Counted from the stretch's first letter, positions 1-5,900 are shown. The stretch is 18,930 nucleotides of DNA from DATAWK01 sp036267255 (GCA_036267255.1 DATAWK010000049.1:1-18930); one strand, 5' to 3'. Numbers and translations: made by a program. Notes: a model not told the origin generated them from the sequence alone.

Positions 1-1
1 C

Positions 2-505
2 CCCATCTTCTGGAAGCACGGCCTCGCTGAGACGAGTGTTCAGGACCTTGAACAGGCCACCGGTGTGCGCAAATCTGGCTTGTATACGGAATTCAAGGAC
101 AAAGAAGACCTGTTCGTGGAGAGCCTGCGCAGGTATTTCGAGGTCCTGATGGCACGCGGACACCTGACGAAACAGCCTCTGGGGTGGATCAATGTTGAGA
201 GTTTTCTGAAGGTCTGCTATGGAAGTTGGGGGCAGAAAGGCTGCTTCTCGGTAAATTCTATGCGCGAGTTCGCAGACCTCCCCCCAAAAGCCCGCCAGAT
301 CATGGTCGCGAGCGTAATGAAAGCCCATCAGCTGCTCATCGACAATCTAGCTGCAGCGCGTGGATCTCGTGACGATAATGATTCCCTGGCTGGCTTGATC
401 GTCACGTTCTTTAGCGGAATTTGCCTGGAGCAGAACCTCGGGCCCGACCGGGCGCGAATTACGAAGAAGATCGACGCCTTCATGCGGCTGATTCGCGCAA
501 TCTGA
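2..505 (+). CDS. TetR/AcrR-family transcriptional regulator, 5' end missing
   Basis: The reading frame is open from base 2 and ends with TGA at 503-505, so the gene starts before the window and lacks roughly its first 10-20 codons. The visible N-terminus carries the end of a TetR DNA-binding domain: a WKHGLAETSVQDL helix pair, then the recognition stretch ATGVRKSGLYTEFKDKEDLF, which matches the family pattern of a Gly-x-x-Tyr-x-x-F recognition helix followed by K(D/E)(D/E)L. The remainder is a mostly helical ligand-binding domain containing a GCFSVNSMREFADLP segment of the type seen in many small TetR regulators. A GTG at 65 could be read as a start, but it falls inside the DNA-binding helix and would destroy it. 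The regulated gene is not visible, and no ligand can be named. The family call is firm; the role beyond DNA-binding repressor is unknown. Confidence 0.85.
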   Translation, partial: PIFWKHGLAETSVQDLEQATGVRKSGLYTEFKDKEDLFVESLRRYFEVLMARGHLTKQPLGWINVESFLKVCYGSWGQKGCFSVNSMREFADLPPKARQIMVASVMKAHQLLIDNLAAARGSRDDNDSLAGLIVTFFSGICLEQNLGPDRARITKKIDAFMRLIRAI

Positions 506-798
506 TCCTCAAGTGAGACCAAGAAGGAAAGAATCCAGTCCAAGTTGAACCATCGCGGTCGCATCTTGATATTCCGCGATCTCACTTGGATACGTGCACG
601 GTCACCCCGCGGGCCGTGCATTGATCCTCAACTGTTGAGAACAGGGCAATGCGCTCATTGACCTCGGTTTACGCGTCGGCAACCTGAATAGGTAACGAGA
701 AACGCGCTTCTGGTCAGTGATTGAGTGACTGACCTCAAACGACGTTCGACGTCAGCTAAGTCCAAGTAAATCCAAGAGCTCCGGTTCGTCGTCGCCGT
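506..798. other. Non-coding stretch rich in short inverted repeats
   Basis: I see no convincing gene here. The stretch holds several short perfect inverted repeats: CAAGTGAGA at 510-518 with TCTCACTTG at 580-588; ATCGCGG at 552-558 with CCGCGAT at 574-580; TGCACGG at 595-601 with CCGTGCA at 614-620; GGTCAGT at 712-718 with ACTGACC at 728-734; and GACGT-TCG-ACGTC at 741-753. None is followed by a T-run, so none is a textbook terminator. The block lies directly upstream of a tRNA-derived attachment site, where recombinase or excision-factor binding sites often sit, but that link is only a guess. Confidence 0.4.
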
Positions 799-843
799 CT
801 GTTAACCGAAGGGTTGTAGGTTCGAGCCCTACCTGAGGAGCCA
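799..843 (+). other. 3' fragment of tRNA-Asn (GTT anticodon), probable att site
   Basis: The 45 nt read as the 3' half of tRNA-Asn. The anticodon loop CTGTTAA (799-805) contains GTT. It is followed by the 3' anticodon stem CCGAA, a variable loop, a perfect T-arm (GTAGG, TTCGAGC, CCTAC at 816-832), a 3' acceptor strand CTGAGGA, discriminator G and encoded CCA (841-843). The 5' half is absent: the bases before 799 cannot pair with the 3' anticodon stem, and no D-arm or 5' acceptor strand is visible. Such fragments are left when an element integrates by site-specific recombination into a tRNA gene with crossover at the anticodon loop. It is not a functional tRNA. No integrase gene is visible in the window. 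Confidence 0.8.
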
Positions 844-1445
844 AACAAAATCAACAGTTTGACTGAGCCGATTCCTCGCGACTCCATTGCATTGTGGGGG
901 ATTTTGTGGGATCAATCCAACTTCCACTGCTATGGTTTTACATGGGCATTAGCTAATGCCGTGATCATGGTGCAAGGGCTGGCGACTGCCCACTGAAATC
1001 GACCTGTGCCTCATTTCATTCTAGGTATCAGGACATGGTCCGTGCGGACATCTATCCCGAGTTTCGCGAGCTGACGAATCGACTCATGGCTAGAGATATG
1101 GGGCACGAATATGTCGCTCGCTCGGCAATGCCATGTGCCACATTTCGCCGCTGCGCTTTGCGTCCTTCTCTGTCGGATATCGGAGATATCCAGCACGACG
1201 GCATGACCCACGATCTATCCAAGATTCGAGCCATTTAAGAAGGGTACATGCCCATACACGAACGTCATCTACCTGAGCTGGTGCGAAAGCAAATTTGACG
1301 AGTGGACGGTGTGATCTTTCCTATTGGCGGAGACCGCGACGAGTACTCGTCGTTTTCCTCGGCGACTCGTTTTTCTTCAGCGATCGGTGTAAATTGGCAC
1401 TGGGCGGCCTTTCGCTCGTTTAGTAGGAGGCGCGGGAAGGACTCG
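844..1445. other. About 600 nt without a supported gene
   Basis: No reading frame here shows a start with a good ribosome-binding site or any recognisable family. Visible landmarks are a short direct repeat TTGTGGG at 892-898 and 904-910 (12 nt apart, resembling arm-type integrase sites), a perfect 16-bp palindrome GGCATTAGCTAATGCC at 945-960, and a second palindrome GGATATC-GGA-GATATCC at 1175-1191. A 67-codon open frame at 1035-1238 has no SD sequence and overlaps open frames on the other strand, so I do not call it. The stretch may hold decayed DNA and the promoter of the membrane-protein gene that starts at 1446. Confidence 0.4.
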
Positions 1446-1724
1446 ATGGACGAAAGCCAAGCTGAGGCTCACGTAATTGAAGGCAGGAGCCGTCGATCCT
1501 GGTTTCTTGCGCTTACCAGTCTTCTATTTGTTCTTTTGCAAAGTGCTTGTACTGCGGTGATGGCGATTAGCGGCCTGCGGCTCCTGATCGGTGTGACCTC
1601 GCTCGCCGCATCCATTCTTCCGGGTTTCATCTTTACGATTCACACGGAGCGGATACGCATCCCGATGCTGATCCTCGCTGTTCTGGGTTCGGTCGTAAAC
1701 CTATACGTCCTGTGGAGAATATAG
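1446..1724 (+). pseudogene. Small membrane protein, 5' part, interrupted by transposon
   Basis: This is the first 92 codons of an originally 144-residue protein. The ATG at 1446 follows an AGGAGG (1425-1430) and a closer GGGAAGG (1434-1440). An in-frame GTG at 1302 would add 48 codons of low-complexity Ser/Arg-rich sequence and lacks an SD. After a charged N-terminus come hydrophobic stretches (about residues 20-41, 44-62 and 72-90) that look like three membrane helices. The native frame ends at base 1721; the TAG stop at 1722-1724 is supplied by the left end of the transposon. The rest of the gene resumes after the transposon at 4374. Function is not recognised. The truncated product lacks the basic linker and the fourth helix and is probably inactive. 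Confidence 0.8.
1714..1721. repeat. 8-bp target-site duplication, left copy
   Basis: GGAGAATA lies immediately before the left transposon end and is repeated exactly at 4366-4373. An 8-bp duplication is the length known for the IS1595 family. Confidence 0.85.
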
Positions 1725-1744
1725 GATTATCCCCTTGACTTAGG
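1722..1744 (+). repeat. Left terminal inverted repeat of the transposon
   Basis: The outer 23 nt begin TAGGATTATCCCC and end GACTTAGG. They match the reverse complement of 4343-4365 at 19 positions (mismatches at positions 1, 6, 7 and 13). The left end also contains its own small hairpin: GATTATCC at 1725-1732 pairs perfectly with GGATAATC at 1743-1750. Confidence 0.8.
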
Positions 1745-1765
1745 ATAATCTCTCGTGCAAAATAA

Positions 1766-1789
1766 AATCCGTCCCCGAAAGGACGGATT
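1766..1789 (+). promoter_or_regulatory. Hairpin over the ribosome-binding region of the first transposon gene
   Basis: AATCCGTCC (1766-1774) pairs perfectly over 9 bp with GGACGGATT (1781-1789), with loop CCGAAA. The likely SD, AAAGGA (1778-1783), lies half in the loop and half in the stem, and the ATG follows at 1793. A transcript reading in from outside would fold this hairpin and reduce translation, a known way for insertion sequences to avoid activation by host transcription. There is no T-run, so a terminator is less likely. Confidence 0.5.
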
Positions 1790-1792
1790 GAC

Positions 1793-1996
1793 ATGAGTAA
1801 TGATCTGAAAAAGGTGCTTATAGCCTTGGTTGACGAATCAGAATTTCTACGAGCCCATTCTCTGTATGTGGGAACACTTTTGTCCCGCCTAGGTATTCAG
1901 GTAAGTCCCGTCGAAGTACAGGACGGAGTGAGCCTAGCAAAGCAAGTAAATCTTCAATCTTACGTTGAATTGCGAAAGCAGATTGAGGCATTATGA
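1793..1996 (+). CDS. Small hypothetical protein upstream of the transposase (67 aa)
   Basis: The gene starts at ATG 1793 behind AAAGGA and ends TGA at 1994-1996, overlapping the transposase ATG by four bases (ATGA), so the two are probably translationally coupled. The protein is soluble, with no Cys pairs or membrane segment. It starts MSNDLKKVLIALVDESEFLR, continues with an amphipathic LYVGTLLSRLGIQVSP stretch, and ends in another helix-like segment (LQSYVELRKQIEAL). I do not recognise the family. Its position suggests a transposition accessory factor or an antitoxin-like regulator, but nothing in the sequence decides this. The tight overlap and clear start make it a real gene. Confidence 0.7.
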   Translation: MSNDLKKVLIALVDESEFLRAHSLYVGTLLSRLGIQVSPVEVQDGVSLAKQVNLQSYVELRKQIEAL

Positions 1997-2913
1997 ATCT
2001 CTTCTCTCTTGCCAAAGCGTTTCCCACCGAAGAAGCGGCCATAGAATATTGGATTCAGGCACGCTGGCCGGATGGGGTTAGATGTCTCGCTTGCGATCAC
2101 GCTAAGGTCTATCGCATCGAAACCAAGGGCAAGACTGGCAAACCCTGCCTCTTGTTTGAATGTGCCGATTGTGAACTGCATTTCAGCCCTACGACTGGCA
2201 CGTTGTTTCACGACTCACATCTGCCAATGCAGAAATGGTTCGCTACCATCGCTCTGATGGTCGAATCGAAGAAAGGCATTTCAGCCGCTCAGGTTGCGCG
2301 TCACATTGGCCTGACATATAAAACTGCATGGTATCTCTGCCATCGTATTCGTCAAGCCATGGAGGAAGACAAAGACTTGATTCTAGGTGGGAAAACGACA
2401 ACCGTGGAGATTGACGAAACCTATATCGGCGGGCGCAATATGCGTAAGGGCAATGTCCGTGGAAGAGACAATAAAACTATGGTGCTCGGCATCGCCGAAC
2501 GGAGCGGAAGACTACATCTTCAAACCATCAAGAGCGCCACGGCAGTAAACGTCAAACCTATCCTCGATTCCAAGCTAAGTCCTCAAAGCACGAAAGTTGT
2601 CACCGATGGCAGCGTGCTGTATCGGGGGTTGATTCCTAAAGAACAGCACAAGGTCGGCGTCCACATGCAAGAGAAATTTACCGGCCATCTGTCGAATCAG
2701 ACCGTAGAGAATGCCTTTTCCCTTTTCAAGCGTGGAATTATCGGCAATTACCACAAGATAAGCACTGACCATCTGGATAGGTATTTAGGCGAGTTTTGCT
2801 GGCGATACAACCGTAGAAAACGGCAATCTCGAATGTTTGATATGGCACTGGCGAATCTTGGAAAGAAACAGCCAATGCCGTATCAGGTGCTTATCGGCAG
2901 GGATAAAGATTAG
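1993..2913 (+). CDS. IS1595-family transposase
   Basis: The 306-residue product moves the element by cut-and-paste DDE chemistry. An N-terminal zinc ribbon is formed by CLAC (31-34) and CADC (57-60), followed by a helical segment containing FSPTTGTLFHDSHLPMQKWF, typical of the family. The catalytic core shows the first Asp in VEIDETYIGG (D141), the second in VVTDGS (D205), and the third acidic position in NQTVENAFSLFKRG (E239), with the conserved His in GNYH (H254). This order and the DETYIGG signature are specific for IS1595/IS1016-type enzymes. The length is normal for the family and the frame is intact. It starts inside the previous gene with GAGG (1984-1987) as SD. Its stop overlaps by four bases the convergent zinc-ribbon gene. 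Confidence 0.93.
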   Translation: MNLFSLAKAFPTEEAAIEYWIQARWPDGVRCLACDHAKVYRIETKGKTGKPCLLFECADCELHFSPTTGTLFHDSHLPMQKWFATIALMVESKKGISAAQVARHIGLTYKTAWYLCHRIRQAMEEDKDLILGGKTTTVEIDETYIGGRNMRKGNVRGRDNKTMVLGIAERSGRLHLQTIKSATAVNVKPILDSKLSPQSTKVVTDGSVLYRGLIPKEQHKVGVHMQEKFTGHLSNQTVENAFSLFKRGIIGNYHKISTDHLDRYLGEFCWRYNRRKRQSRMFDMALANLGKKQPMPYQVLIGRDKD

Positions 2914-3203
2914 ACTGCCTCCTCTGGTGTTATGTGCAGCCGAACATGCGCCTTCACGAACGGACTTTCTACTGCCCGCCTCAAGTTTGTGAGCAGTTCG
3001 AGAATGGCACCTCCCGCGTGCTGGCCGCTAGGTTGGTTCTGATCAAGCACTAGCCATGTTTCATTGCAATTTGGACAGTTCTGGGGCAACCGATACGGTT
3101 CCTTTTTCAGAGGGTAAAAAACCTTTGTTTTACAATTCGGGCATTCAAACTCTATCCCCGTGATATCTGCTAGTTCTATCAATGTTCTGCGTTCCACAGT
3201 CAT
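2910..3203 (-). CDS. Zinc-ribbon cargo protein (97 aa)
   Basis: The N-terminal half has two CPNC knuckles (FECPNCKTKV about residues 19-28 and QNCPNCNETW about 42-51), spaced as in a rubredoxin-like zinc ribbon. The C-terminal half is helical (LELLTNLRRAVESPFVKAHVRL). The start ATG (3203-3201) follows AAGGATTAAAGAG and lies five bases after the stop of the 48-residue gene, so the two form a minus-strand operon. The stop codon (2912-2910) overlaps the transposase stop, so transcription converges. This is one of the transposon's cargo genes. A zinc ribbon suggests nucleic-acid or protein binding, but no function can be assigned. Confidence 0.75.
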   Translation of the reverse strand: MTVERRTLIELADITGIEFECPNCKTKVFYPLKKEPYRLPQNCPNCNETWLVLDQNQPSGQHAGGAILELLTNLRRAVESPFVKAHVRLHITPEEAV

Positions 3204-3208
3204 ACTCT

Positions 3209-3355
3209 TTAATCCTTGCCCGTTTTGCGGACACTCTTCTTCTTTGCCGCTCTTAACTTCTTGCTGATTTCCTCTTTGCTAGTTGGCTTGCTCTGTATCA
3301 GCTTTTGCAGAACGGCATCGAATTTATCTTTGTTGACAGGTGATTCTTTGGTCAT
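3209..3355 (-). CDS. Short basic cargo protein (48 aa)
   Basis: The frame begins at ATG 3355-3353 and ends TAA at 3211-3209, five bases before the zinc-ribbon gene. The product starts MTKESPVNKDKFDAVLQKLI and finishes with a very basic tail rich in Lys and Arg (KKLRAAKKKSVRKTGKD). The central DKFDAVLQKLIQSKPTSKEE pattern resembles many small unnamed proteins found next to mobile genes or toxins, where the acidic-hydrophobic helix is followed by a lysine-rich end. The gene is easily missed because of its size. Codon use, tight spacing to the next gene and sensible amino-acid composition support it. It may be a DNA- or RNA-binding helper or an antitoxin; neither is shown. Confidence 0.6.
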   Translation of the reverse strand: MTKESPVNKDKFDAVLQKLIQSKPTSKEEISKKLRAAKKKSVRKTGKD

Positions 3356-3389
3356 GTAGTCATTTTAACGAGCAATATTGGACAGGAAA

Positions 3390-3662
3390 ATGAACAGATT
3401 GACTCGAATCGGTATTGGTGTAGCCGGATCAATCGTATTGTTTGTTGCTGGGCTACTTATTGGCCGTGAATTTCCAATGCACCATTACGAGCGATTCGGT
3501 CAGTCTCCGTATCTCTATGACACGTCCACAGGAAAGATATGTACACCGTTCAAGAAACCAGATACAAATCTATTGGACGAAAGCATGAAGACACCAAGCA
3601 ATCCATTTGGTTTTGTTCCATTAGACAGCAACTCTGCGCCGTATCCGCCGTGTGGAAAGTGA
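3390..3662 (+). CDS. Membrane-anchored hypothetical cargo protein (90 aa)
   Basis: The ATG at 3390 lies just behind AGGAAA. An in-frame TTG at 3378 has no SD, so it was not chosen. The protein has one N-terminal hydrophobic helix (IGIGVAGSIVLFVAGLLIG, about residues 7-25) that acts as a membrane anchor or signal sequence. The tail is short and polar, rich in Tyr, Pro and Ser, with two Cys (GKICTPF and the terminal PPCGK). The topology suggests an exported tail tethered to the inner membrane. I do not recognise the family. It diverges from the 48-residue gene with only 34 bp between the starts, leaving little room for two promoters, so one may be embedded in a coding region. Confidence 0.6.
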   Translation: MNRLTRIGIGVAGSIVLFVAGLLIGREFPMHHYERFGQSPYLYDTSTGKICTPFKKPDTNLLDESMKTPSNPFGFVPLDSNSAPYPPCGK

Positions 3663-3667
3663 AATGA

Positions 3668-4189
3668 TTATGAGCCGGAGAGAAAAGCTACTAAAGTAGG
3701 ATCAACAGCACCTTTTAGCAGCATTTGAGATGCGGTACTAACCGAGATGGCTTGAACTCCATCCAGCAATATCCAACTTAACGATTTTTGTAGCGATATA
3801 CCAAAGAGTCCCGCCGCTGTAACACGCTTACTACCATTAGCAGGATGAGGCACCTTAACCGTGTAGGAAATCTCTGGTTTGTTGGGATTCAATCGAGCTG
3901 TCAATTCAAACTCAGGATCATAGGCACGCTTGACCTGAAAACCTGTATTTCCTTGAATTTCTAGTGGGTTCAATCGTTCATCATGTCGAGGGTAAAGTTT
4001 ATTAAACCCCTCAATGTCTTGCCTAACCGCTTCAATCAATGCCTGAAATGCTTCAGGCGCATAGGCTAAGAGAGTTTCCCGTTCAAACTTCCTACGGTCA
4101 AACTCTTCTCGATCTTGTGTTTTTTGTTTGGCGAGTCTATCCGCCTCTTCCTGTATCCAATTGGACGCAGGAGCTTGAGGATTTACCAT
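3668..4189 (-). CDS. Hypothetical soluble cargo protein (173 aa)
   Basis: This is the outermost cargo gene, reading inward from the right end of the transposon. The start ATG (4189-4187) has a weak AGGA about 11 bases upstream. Residues about 10-65 are strongly charged and likely helical or coiled coil (EEADRLAKQKTQDREEFDRR onward). Residues 70-130 look like a mixed beta region (TGFQVKRAYDPEFELTARL, then EISYTVKVPHP). The end is a hydrophobic-amphipathic segment (ILLDGVQAISVSTASQMLLKG) too polar for a clear membrane helix. No catalytic motif is visible and I do not recognise the family. Its stop is five bases from the convergent 90-residue gene's stop. The frame is intact, so it is likely expressed cargo. 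Confidence 0.65.
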   Translation of the reverse strand: MVNPQAPASNWIQEEADRLAKQKTQDREEFDRRKFERETLLAYAPEAFQALIEAVRQDIEGFNKLYPRHDERLNPLEIQGNTGFQVKRAYDPEFELTARLNPNKPEISYTVKVPHPANGSKRVTAAGLFGISLQKSLSWILLDGVQAISVSTASQMLLKGAVDPTLVAFLSGS

Positions 4190-4342
4190 TCTTGCGTTTG
4201 TCCTAATAAGTGGAAAAGTATCTCAGTCCATCAAGCGTGGCCGCTTGGAAACCCTGAGTTATCTTTAGTATAAGTACATTATAACATGAGAAATTAAACC
4301 TGTCAAGCAATTTCTTTGCCAAAGTTTTCCACAGGCTGTGTT

Positions 4343-4365
4343 CCTAAGTCAAAGGGATGTTCCTT
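4343..4365 (-). repeat. Right terminal inverted repeat of the transposon
   Basis: Read on the minus strand from 4365, the end begins AAGGAACATCCC and ends GACTTAGG, matching the left end at 19 of 23 positions. The inner flank (4190-4342) is AT-rich and holds the start region of the 173-residue cargo gene plus a hairpin CAAGCG-TGGC-CGCTTG at 4232-4247. Confidence 0.8.
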
Positions 4366-4373
4366 GGAGAATA
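4366..4373. repeat. 8-bp target-site duplication, right copy
   Basis: GGAGAATA lies immediately after the right transposon end and is identical to 1714-1721. With this boundary the two terminal inverted repeats align in register without gaps. Confidence 0.85.
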
Positions 4374-4532
4374 AGATCGCTCCGGTCCCGTCCCGCTGCC
4401 CAATGGCGGACTCAACCTGTGTCTGACAAGCAAAGACGGTCAGAAAGGCTTCAATTCGTTATTTCGATCCTGACCCTTGCGCTCGTCATCACGGAGAGCC
4501 TTTTTCACCATCATCTGCATGGCTCCTTCTGA
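4366..4532 (+). pseudogene. Small membrane protein, 3' part, beyond the transposon
   Basis: This is the continuation of the gene broken at 1721. Bases 4366-4373 repeat GGAGAATA of 1714-1721. Joining base 1721 directly to base 4374 gives an uninterrupted frame: WRI from the left side continues into RSLRSRPAAQWRTQP, then a basic segment and a final hydrophobic helix around VISILTLALVITESLF, ending HLHGSF with TGA at 4530-4532. This part adds 52 residues. An open frame that starts inside the transposon end (GTG at 4338) reads through here, but its first codons are the inverted repeat, so it is not a separate gene. Interruption is shown by the sequence; loss of function is inferred. Confidence 0.8.
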
Positions 4533-4610
4533 GATGTGCTGATACTCCTATGGCGATCACAATAAGCAGGCAGTAGGACTGTAACAGGCTTCCTCCTCCA
4601 GGCAACGTAG

Positions 4611-4645
4611 CCCCACGCAGGCTAGATGAGCTAACCTGCGCGGGG
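4611..4645 (-). terminator. Strong hairpin between convergent genes
   Basis: Bases 4611-4625 and 4631-4645 pair at 13 of 15 positions around the loop ATGAG, with a CCCC/GGGG base and the core CGCAGG/CCTGCG. It lies 17 bases after the stop of the beta-propeller gene and about 80 bases after the end of the interrupted membrane-protein gene. No T-run follows on either strand, so it may be a factor-dependent terminator or an mRNA 3'-end stabiliser. Confidence 0.45.
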
Positions 4646-4662
4646 GATGAAGGCTTCGTTGA

Positions 4663-5796
4663 TTAGAGGGCTGCGATACCGTTGAAGCCGGCAGTCTTCG
4701 GAAGACCTTCGATGTCTCCAAGTGGGTTAAGAGTTCCATCGGAGTTGATCGTGTAAACTCCGATGGCGCCGGTCCCGGACAGGAGGTTGAAGAGGTACTT
4801 GCCGTCGCTGCTGATGGTCATGTCGAGATTGTTTGCACCGTCGGGAAGAGTGCTGAGAATAGTGCTCGCGATGGGAGTCAGAGCAGCATTTGATGCGATC
4901 GAAAAGCCAGCTACGGTGAACGTCCCGGCGTTATCAACGTATACCCTCTTCCCGTCAGGGCTGACGACATTCCAGCAATTGCCATTCCCATCTGTGGGGA
5001 GGCTGTGGCTAATTGCAGTGAGTGTCCCGTTTGTATTGATTGTGTAGGAAGAGATGCTCGATGTATCGGTTCCGCTGCTGGGCTGATTTTCAGAGATGAT
5101 GAGCTGTCCATTCGGCGTAAACACGGTCGCAAAGACGCCCGGAGTCACACTGTCATTAGCGACAACGGAGCCGAGCGTTCCATCCGCACGAATCGGAAAG
5201 ACATCAATGCTATTTGAAACCTTCTCGATCACGACAAGCCAGTGGCCGTTAGGACTCACGGAAATCGACGAAGCCCCGGAGTTCAGCCCGGTCAGGAATA
5301 CCGTGGAGTTCGGGACGTCTTGGAGTCTGCCAAACCCATCTGCCCTGAAAACGGCCACAGCTCCCGACCCGCCGGCATTGAGGACATATACCATGCCGTT
5401 GTGTTCTGCTACCGCCACCGGAAAGGCACCCTCAGAAGACTCCTGATCGACCAGCACGGGAAGGCCCCCAACAACATGGAAGCTGGACACAGTTCCACTC
5501 GCTGAATTTACAGCGAAGAGCAAATTGTGATCGCCGCTCAGAGTGAGGGCGCCCTGGGACTGAAGTGGATCGGTGGTGCCGCCACTGCCGCGCCCGCCAG
5601 TAGCAGTATGATCCCGAAGAGCGAATTGACCGTCATATCCTAGCTGATAGGTTAGAACTTCATTCTTGACATTGTCGTTCGACAAGACAAACACCGATTC
5701 GACGTTGCCTGGATAGGCAACGGCCGCGTGCACGGCGGGTGTGAAAGCTCCAATACTGAGCGCGATGGCCAAAAGGCCATGAACTGGTTTCAACAT
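4663..5796 (-). CDS. Secreted beta-propeller protein, lactonase/YncE-like
   Basis: The ATG at 5796-5794 follows AAAGGAG and opens a clear signal peptide (MLKPVHGLLAIALSIGAF..., cleavage after AVHA). The frame extends 26 codons further upstream, but that part has no SD and is Arg/Cys-rich. The mature 350-residue protein is a seven-bladed-propeller type with recurring blade motifs: LSGDHNLLFAVN, VSPNGHWLVVIE, FTPNGQLIISEN, VSPDGKRVYVDN and ISSDGKYLFNL, each followed by a V-x-x-(F/Y)-x-I strand and a DGTL turn. This is the fold of 6-phosphogluconolactonase (lactonase family) and YncE-like proteins. Catalysis is not shown; many secreted relatives have no known substrate. A promoter matching the proposed ECF signal lies at 5901-5932 on the same strand. 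Confidence 0.85.
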   Translation of the reverse strand: MLKPVHGLLAIALSIGAFTPAVHAAVAYPGNVESVFVLSNDNVKNEVLTYQLGYDGQFALRDHTATGGRGSGGTTDPLQSQGALTLSGDHNLLFAVNSASGTVSSFHVVGGLPVLVDQESSEGAFPVAVAEHNGMVYVLNAGGSGAVAVFRADGFGRLQDVPNSTVFLTGLNSGASSISVSPNGHWLVVIEKVSNSIDVFPIRADGTLGSVVANDSVTPGVFATVFTPNGQLIISENQPSSGTDTSSISSYTINTNGTLTAISHSLPTDGNGNCWNVVSPDGKRVYVDNAGTFTVAGFSIASNAALTPIASTILSTLPDGANNLDMTISSDGKYLFNLLSGTGAIGVYTINSDGTLNPLGDIEGLPKTAGFNGIAAL

Positions 5797-5900
5797 AATG
5801 CGGACTCCTTTGGAAATGGATGAACTATTTGCGCAGCCGCTTCTCCATGTGCCTGTCCCGCGGACGCAGCGCATTGAGTGGAGGCACGGATTGACGCAAC

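Larger units (their letters stand above)
1722..4365. mobile_element. IS1595-family transposon with five cargo genes (2644 bp)
   Basis: The element is bounded by imperfect terminal inverted repeats (1722-1744 and 4343-4365, 19 of 23 positions match) and an exact 8-bp target duplication. It contains a 306-residue IS1595-type transposase preceded by an overlapping 67-codon gene, and then four more genes: a zinc-ribbon protein and a 48-residue basic protein on the minus strand, a 90-residue membrane-anchored protein on the plus strand, and a 173-residue soluble protein on the minus strand. Several IS1595 subgroups are known to carry passenger genes; the identity of this cargo is not recognised. 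The interior looks more AT-rich than its flanks, and both genes near the ends read inward. It is inserted in a small membrane-protein gene. The transposase shows no frameshift or missing catalytic residue, so the copy may be active. Confidence 0.88.

Noticed and set aside
799..843. Functional tRNA-Asn gene
   Set aside because: No 5' acceptor strand, D-arm or 5' anticodon stem precedes the anticodon loop, so it cannot fold as a tRNA.
1035..1238. 67-codon open frame in the gap before the membrane-protein gene
   Set aside because: No ribosome-binding site, open frames on both strands at the same place, and no recognisable motif.
4338..4373. GTG start inside the right transposon end for a 64-codon gene
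   Set aside because: These codons are the terminal inverted repeat and target duplication; the downstream frame belongs to the interrupted gene.
5797..5874. Upstream extension of the beta-propeller protein
   Set aside because: The extra 26 codons lie before a good SD and a typical signal peptide at 5796.
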